From Flavobacterium gelatinilyticum (GTDB lineage: Bacteria; Bacteroidota; Bacteroidia; Flavobacteriales; Flavobacteriaceae), in contig NZ_CP114287.1 of NCBI RefSeq assembly GCF_027111295.1, forward strand, positions 930,001-994,000: 64,000 nt of DNA, read 5' to 3'. The notes below the pieces were generated by a model. That model saw nothing but the letters and a program-made list of their open reading frames with translations. It did no database searches and was not told where the DNA came from. Shown here one piece after another: positions 43,897 through 52,807 of the stretch (position 1 is its first letter; each line of letters begins with the position of its first letter). A program made the translations under genes and the position numbers.

Positions 43897-46800
43897 CTAA
43901 TTAATCAGCTTGCTTGGCGGGAAACCGAATTGTTTTTTGAAACAGCGGCTGAAATACAAAGGATCATTAAAACCAACCAGATTCGTTACTTCTGAAACAT
44001 TGTATTTCTTGGATTTCAACAATTCTGCTGATTTCTTTAAACGGATTGTTCTTATGAACTCGTTTGGCGCCAGATCTGTTAATTCTTTGATTTTTCGGTA
44101 GAGTTTAGAAGAACTTACGCCCAGTTTATCACACAGGAAATCTGTAGAAAGATCTACTTCACTTAAATTATCATTGATTAAACTGGTGATTTTTTCCATA
44201 AATTCTTCGTCTATAGGCGAATGTGTGAGCATACTGATTTTACTTTCTACCTCGCCCGAGAATTTTTGTTTCAGTTCCAGTCTCGATTTTACGATATTTT
44301 CTATAACAGTTTTAAGCAGTAAAGGTTCAAATGGTTTTACCAGATACCCATCGGCGCCCATATCGTAGCCTTTTACCTTGTCCATATTTTCTCCTAATGC
44401 GGTCAGCATGACAACCGGAATATGGCTTATGAATTCATCATTTTTTAGTTCTTTGCAAAATTCCAGCCCGTCCATAACAGGCATCATAACATCGGCAACA
44501 CAAAGGATTGGTTTTACCTGTCGGCAGATTTTAAGACCTTCCTCCCCGTTTTCGGCGTCATAAACTTTGTAGTAATCGGACAAATAATCAACCAGATATT
44601 TTCTAAGTTCGTTGTTGTCTTCGATTACCAGAATTTTTTCTTTCAATTCTGTATTCTGAATAATCTTTTTGACTGCTTTTTCAGGAATCAGCATGCTCTG
44701 ATTGTCATTTTTCAAAGCATATTCAAATACTTCCTTATGTTCATACAAAGTACGGTCAATTGGGATTTCAACCCTGAAAGTACTTCCTTTTCCCGGCGTG
44801 CTTTCCACCGTAATCAATCCTTTATGAATGGCAACCAGAGATTTAACCAGTGATAACCCAATTCCTGATCCGGTATTATTGTCTTTACTGTTTGAAGCCT
44901 GATAAAAACGTTTAAAGATTTTTTCCTGGCTTTTCAGCGGAATACCAATTCCGTCATCTGTAACTTCGATAATTAAAATATCTTCAACCGTATCTTTAAG
45001 CCTGATATACAAATCTACATTTCCGTGTTTATTGGTAAATTTTAAGGCATTCGACAAAAGGTTGTACAAAATTTTATCGTACTTGTCATTATCAATCCAG
45101 CCGTTGATGGCATCATCTTCTGAAATAAAACTAAGCTTAATCTTTTTGTTATAAGCCATTTCTTTAAAAGAATCGAAAATGTTTTTTGAATACGAAAGAA
45201 TATCTGTTTTAGTAACCTTCAGTTTCAATTCACCCGACTGTGCTTTTCTAAAATCTAGAACCTGATTCACCAGATTGAGTAATCGGCTGGCATTTTGATA
45301 AATGAGATTATAACGGCTTCTTTCATAATCTGTCGCATTGCTGTTTTCGTCCAGTAACTGTTTGGCAGGGCCTAAAATAAGCGTTAAAGGTGTACGCAGT
45401 TCATGCGAAATATTGGTGAAGAAACGTAATTTTTCATTGTTTAATTTTACGTCATGTTCACGGTTTACTTTTTCGGTCAATAACTCCTGTTTCAGGCGGA
45501 TTCGGTTTTTAATTTCTTTTCGGATGAAGTAAAAAACACCAAACAGAATAGCAAAAAATAATAAAAACGATGTCGGTGTAAGCCAGAAAGGCGGCAGGAT
45601 TTTAATTTTATACGAAACCGTTTTACTCCAGTAACCATCGCTGTTGCAGGATCTTATTTTAAAAACATAATTTCCCGGATAAAGGTTGGTGTACTGCACA
45701 ATTCTCGAAGTGCTGTTTACGGTAATCCAATGTTTGTCAAAACCTTCGAGCATGTACTGAAACTTATTCAGTTTTTCATTGGCAAACGATGGGGTCGAAA
45801 ACTGGATCGAAAAGTTTCGGTTTTTATGATTGAGTTCGATTTCATTTCCATAATTCAAATCTTTTGAAAGCGGAATTTCTCCGTTGATTTCCATTTCCGG
45901 AAAAACCTCTTCGTTCTGAATTTTAAATTCTGATATAACCGGCAGCGGCGACCATTTATTTCTTTTCATATTGTGCGGCGAAAAAGAAATAATCCCGTTT
46001 TTTCCGCCCAGATAAATATTGGAATTATTAAAATTGAAGAAACCGCCGGAACTGAAAACATCCAGTCTGTTCCCGCTGTTTACGTGGTAAATATTAACAT
46101 CGCTTAAATTCGATTTTACCCAGGCAATATTGTTATTATTAATGTTGAGCCACAAATCCCCGTTGTAATCTGAAAGTATATCTGTTACCCATTTTCCTGA
46201 AAGTTCTTTGAGATTTTTTACAGGTTCAAATTCGTTCTTTTTGGGATTGTACAGGCATAATCCAAAGCGTGTTGCGGCCCAGATTTTCCCTTTTTTATCT
46301 GCCAGAATATCGCTTACGTTATCGTCATGAGGCACGCCTTTTTCTTTGACAGAAAGTGACGAGTAGGTTTCTATTTTGGCTGAACCGATATTGTATTTTA
46401 CAACTCCGGTTTCGGTGGCAAACCAGACGTTATTTTTTGCATCTCTTTCGATTGAATTGATCTGAAAACCCGGCAGCAATTTGCCTTTTGAAGTCTGGAC
46501 CTGGAGCGTTTTGGTGTTCAGAATAACGGCTCCTTCCCCAAAAGATCCCACAATCATGGCATCATCACTGATTTTACTAAAAGCAAAAACAGGGGATTTT
46601 TCAAAACCGGCATTGATTTCCCTGCCTGAATTTGAGGCATAATTGTACACTAAAATATTCCCGTCCCAGAGACCGCAGTAAAACGTTTTCCCGTCATTAG
46701 AATAAATACTGGCAATGTCTTTTCCGTAATTATACAAAGGAGAAGATCCTTTTGGAGTCGAAATAAAAAGTCCGTTATGATAGGTCGCAACAATTACCTT

Positions 46801-47934
46801 TTCATCATACGTTTTAGCAAATCCTCTTATTCTGGGTGCCTGATTGCCTATGTATCGCGATATATCTTTATTGAGAATAAACTGGTTTTCATACGGATCG
46901 TATTTGTCCAGACCGTCTTCGGTACCAATCCATAATACGCCAGAAGTATCAAAATAAAGCGCTGATATTAAATTATCTACAAGCGAAGTATCGTCAGACA
47001 AAATAGAATAATACCATTTGTAACTTCCTTTCTGAATATCTTCTAATTCAGTACAGACCAATAAACCGCCCAGCGTTCCTACCCAGTATTTACCATCCGG
47101 AGCGCGTGCAACAGATAAAAAATACGGACCCAAAGCGCCTCTTATTTCTTTGTTTTCAATATATAAGTTTACAAACTGATTGTTTACTTTGTCGAGTTTG
47201 TACAAACCTTCGCGGGTTCCCACAAAAATATCCAATTTGGCATCTTCGTAAATAAAATTGATATACGGGTTTTTGATATTGGAATGCGGCACCGAAAGTG
47301 TGTAATTGGTCATTTGTACAATCGCACCTTTGGCATCGAGCGTTATTTTGGCAACAGATCCTTTTTCATAACTTCCTACCCAGATATTACCGCTTTTATC
47401 TTCAAAAATCTCCTTAACGTAATCGAAACCTTTAATTGGGATTTTCTCAAAGCGGTTTTCATTCTGATAGAACATATAAATTCCCTGAGTTTTGGTACCA
47501 ACCCAGACTCTTTTAAATTTATCCACATATATAGATCTGATTTCTTCGTCTGGCAGACTATTGGGATCATTTTTTTGTTTTAGGAAAGTCACAAATTCAT
47601 GTGTATCTACTTTAAAAAGGGTAAGTCCTTTTCGTGTTCCAATCCACAAATGATTAGAGGCTTCGTCAAGTTCCAATGCCGTAATATCGTCATTGTACAG
47701 TTTATTTTTCCCTAAAGCTGTGCTCATGTAATTTTTAAACTGATACCCATCAAAACGATTGAGTCCGGAAAAAGTACCAAACCATAAAAAGCCTTTTTTA
47801 TCCTGAACAATATGGCGCACGGAATTATGAGACAATCCGTTATTATCATTATAATGCGAGAATTTTATATTCTGTGAATACGAATGATAAAAAAAAGCAG
47901 ATAATAAGAATAATATAAAGGATTTTTGTCTCAT
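43897..47934 (-). CDS. hybrid two-component system regulator (HTCS)
   Basis: 1345 residues. Signal peptide 1-20; periplasmic two-component propeller (about 25-690, repeats such as DKKGFLWFGTFSGLNRFDGY and DTSGVLWIGTEDGLDKYDP); Y_Y_Y domain (about 710-775, YMLEGFDKHWITV, LYPGNYVFKIRS); one membrane helix (about 790-810); histidine kinase with His in FTNISHELRTPLTLILG; HATPase with DDGIGIP and GSGIGLSLVKSL; receiver with phospho-Asp near 1148 (VADVMMPVMDG); and a C-terminal AraC HTH (about 1250-1345, NVSEVTNLVGFNDPLYFSRCFKKQFG). A sensor-regulator in one chain that detects a released oligosaccharide in the periplasm and activates the locus. A repeated 33-bp site upstream of three operons is its candidate binding site. 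Confidence 0.97.
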   Translation of the reverse strand: MRQKSFILFLLSAFFYHSYSQNIKFSHYNDNNGLSHNSVRHIVQDKKGFLWFGTFSGLNRFDGYQFKNYMSTALGKNKLYNDDITALELDEASNHLWIGTRKGLTLFKVDTHEFVTFLKQKNDPNSLPDEEIRSIYVDKFKRVWVGTKTQGIYMFYQNENRFEKIPIKGFDYVKEIFEDKSGNIWVGSYEKGSVAKITLDAKGAIVQMTNYTLSVPHSNIKNPYINFIYEDAKLDIFVGTREGLYKLDKVNNQFVNLYIENKEIRGALGPYFLSVARAPDGKYWVGTLGGLLVCTELEDIQKGSYKWYYSILSDDTSLVDNLISALYFDTSGVLWIGTEDGLDKYDPYENQFILNKDISRYIGNQAPRIRGFAKTYDEKVIVATYHNGLFISTPKGSSPLYNYGKDIASIYSNDGKTFYCGLWDGNILVYNYASNSGREINAGFEKSPVFAFSKISDDAMIVGSFGEGAVILNTKTLQVQTSKGKLLPGFQINSIERDAKNNVWFATETGVVKYNIGSAKIETYSSLSVKEKGVPHDDNVSDILADKKGKIWAATRFGLCLYNPKKNEFEPVKNLKELSGKWVTDILSDYNGDLWLNINNNNIAWVKSNLSDVNIYHVNSGNRLDVFSSGGFFNFNNSNIYLGGKNGIISFSPHNMKRNKWSPLPVISEFKIQNEEVFPEMEINGEIPLSKDLNYGNEIELNHKNRNFSIQFSTPSFANEKLNKFQYMLEGFDKHWITVNSTSRIVQYTNLYPGNYVFKIRSCNSDGYWSKTVSYKIKILPPFWLTPTSFLLFFAILFGVFYFIRKEIKNRIRLKQELLTEKVNREHDVKLNNEKLRFFTNISHELRTPLTLILGPAKQLLDENSNATDYERSRYNLIYQNASRLLNLVNQVLDFRKAQSGELKLKVTKTDILSYSKNIFDSFKEMAYNKKIKLSFISEDDAINGWIDNDKYDKILYNLLSNALKFTNKHGNVDLYIRLKDTVEDILIIEVTDDGIGIPLKSQEKIFKRFYQASNSKDNNTGSGIGLSLVKSLVAIHKGLITVESTPGKGSTFRVEIPIDRTLYEHKEVFEYALKNDNQSMLIPEKAVKKIIQNTELKEKILVIEDNNELRKYLVDYLSDYYKVYDAENGEEGLKICRQVKPILCVADVMMPVMDGLEFCKELKNDEFISHIPVVMLTALGENMDKVKGYDMGADGYLVKPFEPLLLKTVIENIVKSRLELKQKFSGEVESKISMLTHSPIDEEFMEKITSLINDNLSEVDLSTDFLCDKLGVSSSKLYRKIKELTDLAPNEFIRTIRLKKSAELLKSKKYNVSEVTNLVGFNDPLYFSRCFKKQFGFPPSKLIN

Positions 47935-47986
47935 TGAAATAAATTATAAATGCAATTTAATCTTTTTAATTTAATAAATATCAAAA

Positions 47987-49825
47987 TTATTTAACAGATA
48001 AATTATCAATTTTGTTGTTTTTAAAATCAATCATAAAATGATCTGAAGGCTCGCCGTTTATGGTTTTCAGGAATATTCCGGCCCATAAAACCAATTTTGG
48101 ATCCGTAGATTTTTTTAACTCGCTGCATATCAGTTTGTATTGTTTTAATCTCTCGTTTCCAATTTCCGAAACAGCCAGTTCATCGGCATTTTTTAGGCGG
48201 TAAAAATCGAAAATCATATCAAAACCCGTCCAGAATTCAAAATCGGATATGGTTAAATAATTTGATTTCAAGTCTTTATCCAGCTCTGAAATGTTTTTGT
48301 TGAGTTCTAATAATTCCCTGCCGGAACGTTTTTCGATTGATTGTAAAAAATCAGGCGGAAAATCGTCGGGCAGAAATCTCAAACGAACGAGTTCTTTTAA
48401 ATGCCAAGTGGTAAAATCTTTATAATCCTGCGCTTTCAGAATTTCTTTATTCCAGATAGATGTGCTTTTTGTGTTCTGCAAATGCACATATTCCTGCTCA
48501 TAAAAAGGAAATAAACTATTGAATTTCGGTACTTTATCTATCACAATAGTTTCGACTTCCATTTGATTTTTAGAATGAATCGTCAGAATTTTATAAGCGG
48601 GCATATACGCTGCCAGCGAAGGTGTCTGGATATTAAACAATGTATTTCCTTCTGCCGATTTCCGTACGCCTGTGTCGTTAATGTGCATGTGCCCGCCAAA
48701 ATGAATCTGAATTCCGGCATCTGCAAAATGCGAGGCGACTTCCTCATTTGGAACTCTTTGCAGCTGCATTTTATTGGCACCAAAAAGCATTTTTAATTCT
48801 GCTGATGCATTGTTATTAAAATCAACCATTGGATAGTGACTGAAAGCTATCAGGATTTTTCCTTTTTGTCCGGCTTCCGCCGAAACTTTCTTAACCCAAT
48901 CGATGAGATGATTTTTATAAATAAGAACGTTATTATATCCTGTATTGGCTCCTGAAAAATCATGCGGATTCTGGGACTGGCCTGATAATTTTTCGTTTGG
49001 AACATAAGCATTTGCATCTATCGCCAGAAGCCAGATTCCTTTTACAGGTTCAACCACATAACTGGCATCCGGCAGATACAAATTGGTATTTTTTATTAGA
49101 TACGTTCTTTTCTCCAAAACAGATTGTTTCAGCGCTTCTTTATAGTTGTAATTTTCGTATTTGTAATTTGAAAAAGGGGTTTCCCAATACAAATCGTTTT
49201 TTTTAGGAAAGAAACCAAAAGTCGCCATTTCTTGTATGGTTTCCTTATAGCCCCAGTTTTTGATGCCGGTTGTAATAATGGGTTCTAATTCCGGTTTGGT
49301 TTTTCCTAAATTATTTTTTGAACTGCTGATAATCTGTTCTTTTCCGTCTTTTCCTAAAAAATCGGTTTTAAGGGCGTCTTGTGCAAAAGGACGTACCACA
49401 TCGTGGTTTCCTGTGGTGACATAAAATGAAAGTCCGTACTTTTTAGAATATTCATTTAGAATTTTCTTTAAACCTTTTACATGAACGGGCTGTCCGTCAT
49501 CGCTGAAATCGCCCGGAAGCACAACTTGTTTGATGCCTCTTTTTACAATATCGTTTAAGGCTTCTAAAAACGCAAAATAATTCTCATTGAAAATCCTTGT
49601 CGAATGCAATTGGGCATTCATGGTTCTGATATTGGCATATTCGCCTGTTACCGGATTTTTAATTCCCCGATAACTGTTGTCTTCAAATTTTGCAAAAATA
49701 TCCTGCAGATGCGCATCGGCGATAAAAGCAATTTGTGTTTTTTTCTCAGGCAGATGCTGCTCTGTTTTGCAGGAAACCAGAACAGATAAAAGTAAAAAAG
49801 AAAGAGAAATAGTTTTGAGTAACAT
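47987..49825 (-). CDS. lipoprotein calcineurin-like metallophosphoesterase
   Basis: 612 residues. Lipobox LLSVLVSC with Cys19. Dinuclear metal motifs in order: IADAHLQD, LPGDFSDDG, TTGNHDVVRP, SHYPMVD and HFGGHMHIND, so active. A C-terminal helical part (about 420-612) has unknown role. Envelope-anchored, facing the periplasm or surface. Its place in the glycan locus suggests removal of phosphate from phosphorylated glycan or from a phospho-inositol unit. It lies 52 bp upstream of the HTCS gene. Confidence 0.9.
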   Translation of the reverse strand: MLLKTISLSFLLLSVLVSCKTEQHLPEKKTQIAFIADAHLQDIFAKFEDNSYRGIKNPVTGEYANIRTMNAQLHSTRIFNENYFAFLEALNDIVKRGIKQVVLPGDFSDDGQPVHVKGLKKILNEYSKKYGLSFYVTTGNHDVVRPFAQDALKTDFLGKDGKEQIISSSKNNLGKTKPELEPIITTGIKNWGYKETIQEMATFGFFPKKNDLYWETPFSNYKYENYNYKEALKQSVLEKRTYLIKNTNLYLPDASYVVEPVKGIWLLAIDANAYVPNEKLSGQSQNPHDFSGANTGYNNVLIYKNHLIDWVKKVSAEAGQKGKILIAFSHYPMVDFNNNASAELKMLFGANKMQLQRVPNEEVASHFADAGIQIHFGGHMHINDTGVRKSAEGNTLFNIQTPSLAAYMPAYKILTIHSKNQMEVETIVIDKVPKFNSLFPFYEQEYVHLQNTKSTSIWNKEILKAQDYKDFTTWHLKELVRLRFLPDDFPPDFLQSIEKRSGRELLELNKNISELDKDLKSNYLTISDFEFWTGFDMIFDFYRLKNADELAVSEIGNERLKQYKLICSELKKSTDPKLVLWAGIFLKTINGEPSDHFMIDFKNNKIDNLSVK

Positions 49826-49896
49826 GAGCCTGATAATTTGCTGTTTTGCTTTTTTTGGACGGAATTGAATCTTCTAAACGGAACATTTCGCAGCTG

Positions 49897-50463
49897 TTAT
49901 TTGTCAATTACCTGCACCATTGTAAAGTCTATTCCAAGCGGATTTTTAAGTACTTTGCAAATCAGCGGAAATTCTGGATTTTTTACAATCCACATTTCAG
50001 TTTTGTCTATCTGTGCCTTTACGTGTAAGGCTTCGACTGTTTTTCCCTGAATAATCACGCTTTCTTTGTTATTATTTTTTACAAGATCATAAATAGTATT
50101 GCTATAAATAAATTTATCAGAATGAGTCAATTCCTGATATGCCGACCTTGAAATCATAAAGAAAGTTTCATTGGGTTTCAGGTTTAGAACCGGTTCATAT
50201 TCGCCCTGATTAAAACTTAAGGAATTTCCGTTTTTAACCGCCTCGGGAAGCATGACAATACTGCTTTTTACTCCTCGTGTTTCGAGTTTAAAAGTGAGTC
50301 CTTCGTTTTCGGGTTTGGCTGTCAGGGTCAGCGTTCTGGTCTGTCCATGAAGCCTGCATACATAATGAAATTCTGTATTGTTTTTAATTTCCGGGATAAA
50401 ACTTTGTGATCTTGCATTTTGGAATATCACACATAAAAGAATGGCTAAAATTGTATTTTTCAT
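49897..50463 (-). CDS. hypothetical secreted protein of the glycan locus
   Basis: 188 residues. Signal peptide about 1-19 (ending ARSQ). Predicted beta-rich lipocalin- or DUF3108-like mature part: FHYVCRLHGQTRTLTLTAKPENEGLTFKLE, then KTVEALHVKAQIDKTEMWIVKNPEFPLICKVLKNP at the end. No catalytic motif. It starts 14 bp after the GH92 stop, clearly in the same operon, so it probably binds or processes the same glycan or a lipid moiety. Confidence 0.75.
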   Translation of the reverse strand: MKNTILAILLCVIFQNARSQSFIPEIKNNTEFHYVCRLHGQTRTLTLTAKPENEGLTFKLETRGVKSSIVMLPEAVKNGNSLSFNQGEYEPVLNLKPNETFFMISRSAYQELTHSDKFIYSNTIYDLVKNNNKESVIIQGKTVEALHVKAQIDKTEMWIVKNPEFPLICKVLKNPLGIDFTMVQVIDK

Positions 50464-50476
50464 CTTGATGCTGTTT

Positions 50477-52747
50477 TTATTTCAATGGAGGAAGCAGTGC
50501 TGTTCCCCATTTAGATGGTTTTGAATCCATTTCTAATATCAGTTCTCCTCCGTTGTTAAGATCTTCATGCGAAATCCAGGCTTTGTCGTACGGTTTTCCA
50601 TTTAACAGGGCTGTTTTGATGTATTTGTTTTTATCACTCATTTTCTTTGTGGTGATTTTAAAACTTTTGCCGTTTTCCAATTGTATTGCCGTTTCTTTTA
50701 TCAGCGGGGTATTGATCAGGTAATACGGCTGTCCGGCATTTGGGTACAGTCCCATCATGTGGAAAGCCAGCCACGAAGACATCGCTCCGGAATCGTCATT
50801 GCCGGGAAGTCCTTCTGATGAGCTGTTAAAACTGTTTTTTATGATGGTTCTGATCCTGTCACTGCTCAGGTACGGTTTCCCGATCCAGTGGTACAAACAA
50901 GGTGTCAGGAAAGAGGGTTCATTGGCCACATTATACAAATCTGAATTAAAAAAGGTGTTTAGTCGGTTTTCGAAGGCTTTTTCGCCTCCTGATTTTTTTA
51001 TCAGTTCCGGCACATCATGCGGAATGCTCAGTGAATATTCCCATGAATTGCCTTCGTAGAAAAACACGCACCAATGGCAGACATACCAGGGAGATTCGAT
51101 AATAACGGGCGTATATTTAAAAGTGGGTTTCTGGATTTTTGATTCACCGAAAACAATATCATCAAGCCAGTTTCCGTCTTTGTCTTTGGGCATAATGAAT
51201 CCTTTTGATCCCTGGTTTTCATAATCATCGCGCCATAAATTCTGCCAGCTGTCGGCTTGTTTCATGTACTGGCTGTACAGGTCTGTTCTGCCCAGTCCTT
51301 TGGCTACTGTGGCAATGTTGTAATCGTTGTATGAATAATCGATGGTTCTGTTTCCTGCGCGGTCTGTGCCGTAAGGAACGTAGCCGAGTTTCAGGTAATC
51401 AATAAGTCCGCCTCGTCCTTCTTTTTCTTCGTTTCCGCCGGGAGGGACTGTGGCGTCTTTCAGCATGGCCTGAAGTGCCAGTTCGTAATCGATGCCTTTT
51501 AGGTTCTTCACAAAAGCATCGGCCAGAACAACCTCAGCGTTTGAACCTCCCTGGGTTCGTCCGTTGTCGTTGCCGCTTCTGCCTTCGGGTAGGTAGCCTT
51601 CGCGTTTGTAGATGTTAATCATGGCGTTTACAATTTCTACCTGGCGTTTGGAGTCTATTAAAGTAATTAAAGGGCTTGAGGTTCTGAATGTGTCCCAAAT
51701 GGCATAAAAGTCATCGTAATAGGGTTCGTTGTCTGTCCATAACGGGTTTTCTCCTGTCCGGTCAACGGGCATAATCATGGTGTGGTATAAACCGGTGTAG
51801 AACATTTTTTTATATTCTTCGGAGGTATCTTTTGAAAGCTGGATCCGGCTTAAAAGGTTTTCCCATTTATTTTCTAATGACGCTAAAACGGTATTAAAAT
51901 CCCAATGCGGGATTTCAACCTGAATATTATTTTTGGCTTTAAGTTCGCTTAAAAACGAGATTCCGATTTTAACGTTCAGTTCTTCTTTTCCAGTGTTTCC
52001 AAAGGAAAGAAGCGCCGCGGTTTTCTTCCCTGAATCAAACTGTGTTTTTTCATCGGCATAAAATTTTCCGTCTTTCCAGGTTACAGATCCGGCAATCGGC
52101 TGATCGAATACGGCCCAGAAATAGACGGTGTATGCTCTTCCGTTGTTCCATCCTCCCCTGATACGGCTGTAGCCTCTTACTTCGGTATTAGAAACAATTT
52201 CAATCTGGGAACCTACAAACTGCTGGGCTTCCCTGCCGTCGGGTTCAGGCTGTTCGCCAAGGAAAAATCCCGGATCGATTTTGAGTTCTTTTGAAGTGTT
52301 TTTTGGGTAGGTGAACCGGTAAAAAGAGACTTTTTCGCCTGTGGTGATTTCGGTTTTGATTCCGTTTTCTTTAAAAACCGACTGGTAATATCCGAGTTTT
52401 ACATTTTCTTCGGATCTGTGTGCGGTCTGGTCCAGTTTATCCAACGCACCGGAAAAAGGCATGATCTGGATGTTTCCGTATTTGGGGCCGCCTCCGGTTC
52501 CGCTTACATGAACCTGGCTGAATCCTGTTACTTCTTTTGGCACAGGAAGCCACCCGCTGTTGGGACTCACCGTGCAGTCAGGACTTGGTTTTACCATTCC
52601 GTAAGGGCACGAAGGGCCTGTAAAAACACGGCCGATGCCTTCTGAGCCGATCATGGGATCTACGTAGGTGTGGACTTTTTGAGCCGTGTTTTTTGTAATA
52701 AACAGAAAGGTTATTGCTAAAAAAATGATCGATTTTGTGTTTTTCAT
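50477..52747 (-). CDS. GH92 family alpha-mannosidase (first of two)
   Basis: 756 residues. Signal 1-23. Starts HTYVDPMIGSEGIGRVFTGPSCPYGMVKPSPD, the classical GH92 opening. The general-base region GNDDSGAMSSWLAFHMMGLYPN is intact near 645-665. The acid loop reads YLPEGRSGNDNGRTQGGS, whereas canonical alpha-1,2 enzymes, from memory, have GNE(T) there, so the linkage or substrate (for example phosphorylated mannose) may differ. Calcium-dependent; periplasmic. Second of two GH92 genes in the operon. Confidence 0.93.
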   Translation of the reverse strand: MKNTKSIIFLAITFLFITKNTAQKVHTYVDPMIGSEGIGRVFTGPSCPYGMVKPSPDCTVSPNSGWLPVPKEVTGFSQVHVSGTGGGPKYGNIQIMPFSGALDKLDQTAHRSEENVKLGYYQSVFKENGIKTEITTGEKVSFYRFTYPKNTSKELKIDPGFFLGEQPEPDGREAQQFVGSQIEIVSNTEVRGYSRIRGGWNNGRAYTVYFWAVFDQPIAGSVTWKDGKFYADEKTQFDSGKKTAALLSFGNTGKEELNVKIGISFLSELKAKNNIQVEIPHWDFNTVLASLENKWENLLSRIQLSKDTSEEYKKMFYTGLYHTMIMPVDRTGENPLWTDNEPYYDDFYAIWDTFRTSSPLITLIDSKRQVEIVNAMINIYKREGYLPEGRSGNDNGRTQGGSNAEVVLADAFVKNLKGIDYELALQAMLKDATVPPGGNEEKEGRGGLIDYLKLGYVPYGTDRAGNRTIDYSYNDYNIATVAKGLGRTDLYSQYMKQADSWQNLWRDDYENQGSKGFIMPKDKDGNWLDDIVFGESKIQKPTFKYTPVIIESPWYVCHWCVFFYEGNSWEYSLSIPHDVPELIKKSGGEKAFENRLNTFFNSDLYNVANEPSFLTPCLYHWIGKPYLSSDRIRTIIKNSFNSSSEGLPGNDDSGAMSSWLAFHMMGLYPNAGQPYYLINTPLIKETAIQLENGKSFKITTKKMSDKNKYIKTALLNGKPYDKAWISHEDLNNGGELILEMDSKPSKWGTALLPPLK

Positions 52748-52807
52748 TTCGTATTATTTCTTTAGTATTTTTTGGTTTTTATTTGGTTTGATAGTTTTTA
52801 TAAAATA

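Noticed and set aside
43717..43995. 92-codon plus-strand frame over the end of the HTCS gene
   Set aside because: Half lies antisense to the conserved AraC domain; the other half is AT-rich filler.
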